64,000 bases of DNA. It comes from Rhizobium sp. BT04 (GTDB lineage Bacteria; Pseudomonadota; Alphaproteobacteria; Rhizobiales; Rhizobiaceae). Shown here in pieces: positions 55,071 through 64,000 of the stretch; position 1 is the stretch's first letter, and each line of letters opens with the position of its first letter. The stretch is from assembly GCF_030053135.1 (NCBI RefSeq), contig NZ_CP125652.1, positions 3,714,501-3,778,500 on the forward strand, in the 5' to 3' direction. The notes under the pieces were generated by a model that made no database searches, had not been told where the DNA came from, and saw only the letters and a program-made list of their open reading frames with translations. Both the position numbers and the translations under genes were made by a program.

Positions 55071-56084
55071 ATGCTGTTGCAGATTGTGTCCGCTTTGGGC
55101 GTCGTGGTCGGGGCCGTTATCGCGTGCTCGGCCTATTTCTATTTTTCGAACAAGATCCTGGATCTGGCTCTGCCGGTGAAGGATGGCGACATCCGCGCCG
55201 CATCGCGCAATCTCAACCGTCGCGCGCTGATCCGGCCGTGGTTGTTCATCGGCCCGGCGCTCTTCCTGCTCATCGTCTATCTCGTCTATCCCGTCGTTGC
55301 GACCTTCATCCTGTCCTTCTACGATCGGTCGGGCAATCAGTTCGTCGGCGCGACGAACTACCTGTGGGCCTTGAACGACCGCGAATTCCGCCAGTCGATC
55401 TTCAACAACATCCTCTGGCTCGCCGTCGTGCCGGCCGCCTGCACCTTCTTCGGCCTCGTCATCGCGGTGATGACCGATCGCATTTGGTGGGGCAATATCG
55501 CCAAAAGCATCGTCTTCATGCCGATGGCGATCTCCTTCGTCGGCGCCTCGGTCATCTGGAAATTCATCTATGAATATCGCGGCGGCAATGACGTCCAGAT
55601 CGGCCTGCTGAACGCCATTGTCCAGACGTTTGGCGGCACGCCCGAGGTGTGGATCTCCATTCCATTCTGGAACAACTTCTTCCTGATGGTCATCCTGATC
55701 TGGATCCAGACCGGTTTTGCCATGGTCATCCTGTCTGCCGCCCTTCGCGGCATTCCCGAGGAAACGATCGAAGCCGCCGTCATCGACGGCGCCAATGGCT
55801 GGCAGATCTTCTGGCGCATCATGGTGCCGCAGGTCTGGGGCTCGATCGCCGTCGTCTGGACGACGATCACCATCCTCGTCCTCAAGGTCTTCGATATCGT
55901 GCTGACCATGACCAACGGCCAGTGGCAGACGATGGTGCTGGCGAACCTGATGTTCGACTGGATGTTCCGCGGCGGCGGCGATTCCGGCCGAAGTGCCGTC
56001 ATCGCCATCATCATCATGCTCGCCGTCACGCCGATCATGGTCTGGAACGTGCGCCGCGCCAACCGCGAACTGAAGGGGCACTGA
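55071..56084 (+). CDS. aglF: Alpha-glucoside ABC transporter permease AglF
   Basis: The 337-residue MalF-type permease has an N-terminal pair of helices and the conserved cytoplasmic EAA loop (IPEETIEAAVIDGANGWQIF) that docks the ATPase. It pairs with AglG in the inner membrane. It starts 186 bases after aglE and ends 1 base before aglG. Confidence 0.95.
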   Translation: MLLQIVSALGVVVGAVIACSAYFYFSNKILDLALPVKDGDIRAASRNLNRRALIRPWLFIGPALFLLIVYLVYPVVATFILSFYDRSGNQFVGATNYLWALNDREFRQSIFNNILWLAVVPAACTFFGLVIAVMTDRIWWGNIAKSIVFMPMAISFVGASVIWKFIYEYRGGNDVQIGLLNAIVQTFGGTPEVWISIPFWNNFFLMVILIWIQTGFAMVILSAALRGIPEETIEAAVIDGANGWQIFWRIMVPQVWGSIAVVWTTITILVLKVFDIVLTMTNGQWQTMVLANLMFDWMFRGGGDSGRSAVIAIIIMLAVTPIMVWNVRRANRELKGH

Positions 56085-56085
56085 G

Positions 56086-57249
56086 ATGACTGCTGCCGGA
56101 AGCTACTTCAAGATCGGCCCCGCCCGTCTCTTCGTTCACGCCGCCGTTCTGCTGATCGTCATCGTCTGGCTGATCCCGACGCTCGGCATCTTCGTCAGCG
56201 CGCTGCGCGACAAGGACCAGATCGTCGTCTCCGGCTGGTGGACGGCCTTCGTCGGTTCGACGCAGACGGCCGCGGTCCGCCTCGGTACACCCGACCAGCA
56301 AAAGCAGGAGGGTGCCACCTACGTCATCTCGGGCAATGTGCTGGAAGGACAGACTGGCCGCGCGGTCAAGGCCTTCGGCAACCGCATACAGCAGCCGGCC
56401 GCCTTCAAGGCCGGTGAGACCGCCGATCTCGGCGACGGTGAAACCCTGCAGATCAACAGCGACGGCAGTTATCGCTATGTGAAGAACGCGGCCTTCTCGC
56501 CCGACGAACGCCCGAAGCGCATCTATGCATCCGTCTCGGCACCGCCGGAATTCACGATGCAGAACTACAAGACTGTTCTGACCGGCGAGGGCATTGGCCA
56601 GTCCTTCATCAACTCGCTAACCGTGACGATCCCGGCGACGATCATCCCGATCCTGATTGCCGCTTTCGCCGCCTATGCCTTGAGCTGGATGGAATTTCCC
56701 GGCCGGGCGCTTTTGATTGCGCTCGTCGTCGGCCTCATCGTCGTGCCGCTGCAGATGTCGCTGATCCCGCTGCTGCGTCTCTATAACGAAATCGGCAACA
56801 TGCTCGGCCAGCCGTCGAAGACCTATCCCGGCATCTGGCTGGCCCATACCGCCTTCGGCATGCCGCTCGCCATTTATCTCTTGCGGGCCTATATCGCCGG
56901 CCTGCCGAAGGAGATCATCGAATCCGCCCGCGTCGATGGCGCAAGCGATTTCGAGATCTTCGTCCGCATCGTTTTGCCTCTGTCCTTCCCGGCACTCGCC
57001 TCCTTCGCCATCTTCCAGTTCCTGTGGGTGTGGAACGACCTGCTCGTCGCCATGGTCTTCCTCGGCACCGACAAGGACCACCTCGTGCTGACCGGCAGCC
57101 TGAACGCGCTGCTCGGCTCGCGCGGCGGCAATTGGGAGATTTTGACGGCGTCGGCCTTCGTCACCATCATCGTGCCGCTGCTCGTCTTCTTCGGGCTGCA
57201 GCGTTACTTGGTGCGCGGTCTGCTGGCGGGTTCGGTCAAGGGAGGCTGA
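56086..57249 (+). CDS. aglG: Alpha-glucoside ABC transporter permease AglG
   Basis: The 387-residue MalG-type permease has the EAA loop (LPKEIIESARVDGASDFEIF). Between the first and second membrane helices lies a periplasmic insertion of about 120 residues (about 45-150), larger than in MalG. It has beta-type sequence (VISGNVLEGQTGRAVKAFGN; GDGETLQINSDGSYRYVKNA). It completes the transport channel with AglF. Confidence 0.95.
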   Translation: MTAAGSYFKIGPARLFVHAAVLLIVIVWLIPTLGIFVSALRDKDQIVVSGWWTAFVGSTQTAAVRLGTPDQQKQEGATYVISGNVLEGQTGRAVKAFGNRIQQPAAFKAGETADLGDGETLQINSDGSYRYVKNAAFSPDERPKRIYASVSAPPEFTMQNYKTVLTGEGIGQSFINSLTVTIPATIIPILIAAFAAYALSWMEFPGRALLIALVVGLIVVPLQMSLIPLLRLYNEIGNMLGQPSKTYPGIWLAHTAFGMPLAIYLLRAYIAGLPKEIIESARVDGASDFEIFVRIVLPLSFPALASFAIFQFLWVWNDLLVAMVFLGTDKDHLVLTGSLNALLGSRGGNWEILTASAFVTIIVPLLVFFGLQRYLVRGLLAGSVKGG

Positions 57250-57283
57250 CCATTCCCGACCGTGACTTCAAACAGGATATTCC

Positions 57284-58936
57284 ATGAACGTGGCTTCTCA
57301 ATCGATCTCGACCCCCGACAAGGACTGGTGGCGCGGTGCGGTGATCTATCAGATCTACCCGCGCTCCTACCAGGATTCGAACGGTGACGGCATCGGCGAC
57401 CTGAAGGGCATCACCGCCCGCCTGCCGCATGTGGCAAGCCTCGGCGTCGATGCGATCTGGATCTCGCCCTTCTTCACCTCGCCGATGCGCGATTTCGGTT
57501 ACGACGTTTCCGACTACGAGAATGTCGATTCGATCTTCGGCACGCTGGTGGATTTCGATACGATGATCGCCGAGGCTCATCGCCTCGGCATCCGGGTGAT
57601 GATCGACCTCGTCATCTCCCACAGCTCGGATCAGCATCCCTGGTTCGTCCAGAGCCGCTCCAGCAAGACCAACGCCAAGGCCGACTGGTATGTCTGGGCC
57701 GACGCCAAGCCGGACGGCACCCCGCCGAACAACTGGCTGTCGATCTTCGGCGGCTCGGCATGGGCGTGGGATCCGACGCGCATGCAATATTACCTGCACA
57801 ACTTCCTGACCTCGCAGCCGGATATGAATCTGCATAATCCTGAGGTGCAGGACCGTCTGCTCGATGTCGTGCGCTTCTGGCTGAACCGCGGCGTCGACGG
57901 CTTCCGCCTCGACACCATCAACTTCTATTTCCACGATCCGCTTCTGCGCGACAATCCGGCGCTCGCGCCCGAACGGCGCAACGCCTCGACGGCGCCCGCG
58001 GTCAATCCCTATAATTTCCAGGAGCATGTCTACGACAAGAACCGGCCGGAGAATCTTGCCTTCCTGAAGCGCTTCCGTGCCGTTCTCGAGGAGTTCCCGG
58101 CAATCGCCGCCGTCGGCGAAGTCGGCGACAGCCAGCGCGGCCTCGAAATCGTCGGCGAATACACCTCCGGCAACGACAAGATGCATATGTGTTATGCCTT
58201 CGAGTTCCTGGCGCCCGATCCCCTGACGCCGGAGCGCGTCGAGGAGGTGATGGAGGATTTCGAAGCCGCTGCACCCGATGGCTGGGCCTGCTGGGCCTTC
58301 TCCAACCACGACGTCATGCGCCATGTCAGCCGCTGGGGCGCTTTGGTCGCCGATCACGACGCCTTCGCCAAGCTCTATGCCTCGCTGCTGATGACGCTGC
58401 GCGGCTCCGTCTGCCTTTATCAGGGTGAGGAACTGGCGCTGACGGAGGCCGATCTCGCCTATCAGGATCTGCAGGATCCCTATGGCATCCAGTTCTGGCC
58501 GGAATTCAAGGGCCGCGACGGCTGCCGCACCCCGATGGTCTGGGACAGCCAGGTCGCCCAGGGCGGTTTCTCCACAGTCAAGCCCTGGCTGCCGGTGCCG
58601 GTCGAGCATATCCTGCGCGCCGTCAGCGTCCAGCAGGGCGACGAGGCTTCGGTGCTGGAGCACTATCGCCGCTTCATCGCCTTCCGTAAGCTGCACCCGG
58701 CTTTTGCCAAGGGCGAAATCGAATTCGAGGAGACTGAGGGCGATACGCTGGTCTTCACCCGGGAATACGGCAATGAGAAGCTGCTCTGCATCTTCAACAT
58801 GAGCCCGGCCGAAACCGGCGTCACCCTGCCTGCGGGAGAATGGCAGGCGTTGACGGGGCATGGCTTTATCAGCAACAACTATGGCGACAAGATCGATATT
58901 CCGGCCTGGGGGGCGTATTTCGCCCGTCTCGCTTAA
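57284..58936 (+). CDS. aglA: Alpha-glucosidase AglA (GH13)
   Basis: The 550-residue glycoside hydrolase of family 13 hydrolyses alpha-glucosides taken up by AglEFGK. The catalytic residues are D210 in GFRLDTINF, E279 in AVGEVGD and D343 in FSNHDVMRH. The N-terminal WWRGAVIYQIYPRSYQDSNG and VMIDLVISHSSDQHPWF are typical. No signal peptide is seen, so it acts in the cytoplasm. It lies between aglG and aglK. Confidence 0.95.
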   Translation: MNVASQSISTPDKDWWRGAVIYQIYPRSYQDSNGDGIGDLKGITARLPHVASLGVDAIWISPFFTSPMRDFGYDVSDYENVDSIFGTLVDFDTMIAEAHRLGIRVMIDLVISHSSDQHPWFVQSRSSKTNAKADWYVWADAKPDGTPPNNWLSIFGGSAWAWDPTRMQYYLHNFLTSQPDMNLHNPEVQDRLLDVVRFWLNRGVDGFRLDTINFYFHDPLLRDNPALAPERRNASTAPAVNPYNFQEHVYDKNRPENLAFLKRFRAVLEEFPAIAAVGEVGDSQRGLEIVGEYTSGNDKMHMCYAFEFLAPDPLTPERVEEVMEDFEAAAPDGWACWAFSNHDVMRHVSRWGALVADHDAFAKLYASLLMTLRGSVCLYQGEELALTEADLAYQDLQDPYGIQFWPEFKGRDGCRTPMVWDSQVAQGGFSTVKPWLPVPVEHILRAVSVQQGDEASVLEHYRRFIAFRKLHPAFAKGEIEFEETEGDTLVFTREYGNEKLLCIFNMSPAETGVTLPAGEWQALTGHGFISNNYGDKIDIPAWGAYFARLA

Positions 58937-58957
58937 GGATCAGGAGGGGAGAGAGAC

Positions 58958-60046
<1,089 letters not shown>

Positions 60047-60162
60047 AGCGGCCATTTTTGGGGGGATCATCCCAAGAATTGTCCGGGACGGGCCGAATTC
60101 TCACTTTCTGTTAAAGATCGGCTGCTACCTTTTCCCAGTCAATTTATGAGGGGGATAAGCAC

Positions 60163-60576
60163 GTGGCCGCTTCCAATCCGTCACAGCCAAAATCTCATTT
60201 CCTGAGCAAGGAAGAATCCTTCATGTACGACCGCGAGGCGCGGTTCAAGATGGAGGACACAATGAATGCCGCGCGCATCGAATATACGGAAAAGGGCGTC
60301 ATGCACGCGGCTTCGCGCCGCTGCGATATCATCCGGATCTCGATGAGTAGCGCAACACTTGCGATCCTGACCCAGTTCAACCTGCCGAAGCAGTTCTATC
60401 TGGATATTCCGGATGCCCGGATCACTAAGGTCGGCTGCCTGTTGATGAAGGTCAACGCCAACAACACGATCGAAGTCCGCTTCCTGCGCCTGCTGACGCA
60501 GAAGGAGCTGAACAAGATCTTCGTCTACAGCACCCACCCGGCGCATCGCGACTACGTGCTCGATATCCGCGCCTGA
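60163..60576 (+). CDS. PilZ-like domain protein
   Basis: The 137-residue soluble protein has a C-terminal part patterned like PilZ: RRCDIIRISMSSATLAI (compare C-x-DIS-x-x-GA-x-L), LPKQFYLDIPDARITKVGCL and NNTIEVRFLRL. PilZ domains often bind cyclic di-GMP, but the usual RxxxR is not clear here, so binding is uncertain. The start is GTG 60163 with AGGGGG upstream, or ATG 60223 with AGGA. It lies alone between aglK and the terminator shared with edd. Confidence 0.68.
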   Translation: MAASNPSQPKSHFLSKEESFMYDREARFKMEDTMNAARIEYTEKGVMHAASRRCDIIRISMSSATLAILTQFNLPKQFYLDIPDARITKVGCLLMKVNANNTIEVRFLRLLTQKELNKIFVYSTHPAHRDYVLDIRA

Positions 60577-60601
60577 CGGATAGCACCGGACCGACGAAAT
60601 G

Positions 60602-60640
60602 AAAAAACCGCGGGGTGCTTCGCGCGCCACGCGGTTTTTT
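60602..60640. terminator. Bidirectional terminator between PilZ-like gene and edd
   Basis: AAAAAACCGCG (60602-60612) pairs with CGCGGTTTTTT (60630-60640) around a 17-base GC-rich loop. The A-run and T-run permit function for both converging genes. Confidence 0.85.
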
Positions 60641-60661
60641 GTTCGCCCTGAGCGACTGTGC

Positions 60662-62482
<1,821 letters not shown>

Positions 62483-62559
62483 GGAAGATCCCTGCCTTGT
62501 TCGTTGTCGTATCTGTTTCGGCGGCTCTGGCCTGAATCTCGGTCCGAATGGACGGCCGA

Positions 62560-63258
62560 TCAGGGAGCCCAGTAGATCTCGACCGGGGAAGTGGCCCGGC
62601 GCAGAACGGCGCGGATCGGCATTTCTGCCTCGTCTCCGTTGCCTTCCGCCTTGGCGAGAACGTCTTTTTTGCCTTCGCCCTCAATATGAAGAACCAGGAG
62701 TGCGGCATCCTGAAGACTGGAGAAGGTGAAGGTCAGGCGCGGCTCGCCGGCTCCTTCCGCTTCCATGGTGATGATGCCGCGTGGGGTCGATGCATCGAGC
62801 GCCTTGGCAAGATTGCTGCCGCCGGGAAAGAACGAGGCCGTGTGGCCGTCGCCGCCCATGCCCAGGATGACGATGTCGAAGGGCGAACTGATCGCCCTGG
62901 TCTTCTCGGTCGCAAGCGAAGCGGCCTCCTCCACCGAGGCGGCCTCCTGATAGAGCGGCAGGAAGCGCGCCGCCTTTGCCTTGTTCTGCAGCAGATTGGC
63001 ATCGACCAGCAGATGGTTCGAGCGCGGATTGTCGGCCGGCACGAAACGTTCGTCTACAAGGGTGATCGTCACCTTGTCCCAGGCGATGTCGCGCGTCGAC
63101 AGCGCCTGGAAGAAGGCCTTCGGCGTCGAGCCGCCGGAAACGGCGATGGACGCCGTTCCGCGGGCGGCAATCGCCGCCGAAAGCGTGCTCGCGACTTTGT
63201 CGGCAAGGCTGCCCGCGAGGTCTGCGGGGCTGGCGAAGGAGTGCAGGGTCGATGCCAT
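62560..63258 (-). CDS. pgl: 6-phosphogluconolactonase
   Basis: The 232-residue enzyme hydrolyses 6-phosphogluconolactone. Motifs are [34 protein letters not shown] and [17 protein letters not shown]. The ATG at 63258 is preferred because AGGAC lies upstream and MASTLHSF gives the family length; an in-frame ATG at 63300 would overlap zwf. It begins 10 bases after the zwf stop. Confidence 0.95.
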   Translation of the reverse strand: MASTLHSFASPADLAGSLADKVASTLSAAIAARGTASIAVSGGSTPKAFFQALSTRDIAWDKVTITLVDERFVPADNPRSNHLLVDANLLQNKAKAARFLPLYQEAASVEEAASLATEKTRAISSPFDIVILGMGGDGHTASFFPGGSNLAKALDASTPRGIITMEAEGAGEPRLTFTFSSLQDAALLVLHIEGEGKKDVLAKAEGNGDEAEMPIRAVLRRATSPVEIYWAP

Positions 63259-63268
63259 CGGTTTCGTC

Positions 63269-64000
63269 CTAGATATCGTCATGCCAGGTGCGGCCGTCAC
63301 GCTCGATCAGCGCGATGGCCTGGCTCGGGCCCCAGGTGCCGGCCGTATAACCCTGTACCTGCTGGCCGGTCGCTTCCCAGCCCTTGAGGATCGGGTCGAC
63401 CCATCTCCATGCGGCTTCCACTTCGTCGCGGCGCATGAACAAGGTCTGGTTGGAGCGGATCACATCCATCAGCAGACGCTCGTAGGCGTCGGGATTGCGG
63501 ACGTTGAAGGCTTGGGCGAAGCTCATGTCGAGGGAGACATTGCGCAGGCGCATACCGCCCGGACCCGGATCCTTGATCATCAGCGACTGCTTGACGCCTT
63601 CATCCGGCTGCAGCCGGATGATCAGCTGGTTGGCGACGATGCGCCCGGCCGCCTGGTCGAAAATCGCATGCGGGATCGGCTTGAAGGTGATGACGATCTC
63701 GGACATGCGCCCGGTCAGGCGCTTGCCGGTTCTGATGTAGAAGGGAACGCCCGCCCAGCGCCAGTTATTGATCTCGGCCTTGATGGCGACGAAGGTTTCG
63801 GTGTTCGAGACGCCGCCTTCGAGCTCTTCGAGATAACCCTTGACCGGGCCGCTGCCCGATGCGCCGGCGCGGTACTGGCCGCGCACCGTCGCCTGCTCGA
63901 CATTGGAGGCATTGAGCGGCTTCAGTGCGCGCAGCACCTTCAGCTTCTCGTCGCGGACAGCTTCCGAATCCATCGACGAGGGCACTTCCATCGCCGTCAG
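63269..64000 (-). CDS. zwf: Glucose-6-phosphate dehydrogenase, C-terminal half
   Basis: The minus-strand frame runs off the right end of the window, so only the C-terminal 243 residues or so are present. These include VPFYIRTGKRLTGRMSEIVI, the LQPDEGV region and NPDAYERLLMDVIRSNQTLF, typical of G6PD. The N-terminal NADP-binding and active-site part lies outside. The enzyme makes 6-phosphogluconolactone for Pgl. Confidence 0.96.
   Translation of the reverse strand: MTAMEVPSSMDSEAVRDEKLKVLRALKPLNASNVEQATVRGQYRAGASGSGPVKGYLEELEGGVSNTETFVAIKAEINNWRWAGVPFYIRTGKRLTGRMSEIVITFKPIPHAIFDQAAGRIVANQLIIRLQPDEGVKQSLMIKDPGPGGMRLRNVSLDMSFAQAFNVRNPDAYERLLMDVIRSNQTLFMRRDEVEAAWRWVDPILKGWEATGQQVQGYTAGTWGPSQAIALIERDGRTWHDDI

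Overview
The window is a GC-rich (about 60 %) alphaproteobacterial chromosome segment. Its gene content and order point to Rhizobium, most likely the R. etli / R. leguminosarum group. The evidence is the VisN/VisR/Rem motility regulators, MotC, MotE and a MotD-type FliK, FlaF/FlbT instead of a sigma-28 cascade, four flagellin genes in a row, an aglEFGAK alpha-glucoside operon and a zwf-pgl-edd operon. Two families of imperfect palindromes sit in the gaps. This assignment rests on reading the sequence only; no database search was made.

Bases 1-48,020 are one motility and chemotaxis region. It runs: cheA (5' end missing)-cheW-cheR-cheB-cheY2-cheD-cheT-fliF (+); visN-visR (+); motA-fliM-fliN-fliG and flhB-orf (-); flgF-fliI-orf (+); flgB-flgC-fliE-flgG-flgA-flgI-motE-flgH-fliL-fliP (+); a TPR/GT41 glycosyltransferase (-); flaA, flaB, flaC, flaD (+); FliH-like orf-motB-motC-fliK(motD)-lytic transglycosylase (+); rem (+); flgE-flgK-flgL-flaF-flbT-flgD-fliQ (+); flhA-fliR-FliJ-like orf-flgJ-FlgN-like orf-membrane orf (+). 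Receptor signals pass through CheA/CheW to CheY, and CheR/CheB/CheD adapt the receptors. CheT carries a CheZ-like motif and may end the signal. FliF/G/M/N with MotA/B/C/E form the rotor and stator. FlhA/B, FliP/Q/R and FliI with candidate FliH and FliJ partners form the export gate and ATPase. Flg proteins build rod, rings and hook, and FlaA-D the filament. VisN/VisR act above Rem in the known rhizobial hierarchy.

Bases 48,257-51,080 hold a WecG/TagA-type glycosyltransferase and a Wzz/GumC-like protein. Bases 51,201-52,100 hold folD. Bases 52,200-60,046 hold the alpha-glucoside system: LacI-type aglR, divergent from aglE-aglF-aglG-aglA-aglK, with two perfect LacI-type operator cores between them. 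A PilZ-like gene follows, then the Entner-Doudoroff operon zwf (5' part outside the window)-pgl-edd on the minus strand, which would carry the glucose released by AglA.

No wholly new system stands out. The best leads are: a CRCGCAAG motif repeated, in the direction of transcription, upstream of most flagellar operons; Rem's receiver domain, where Glu replaces the phospho-acceptor Asp; three small uncharacterised genes with the size and position expected of FliH, FliJ and FlgN; a conserved leader shared by the flagellin genes; a perfect 11-bp dyad upstream of rem; and a GT41-type glycosyltransferase next to the flagellins. No rRNA, tRNA, CRISPR array, insertion sequence or phage gene was seen.
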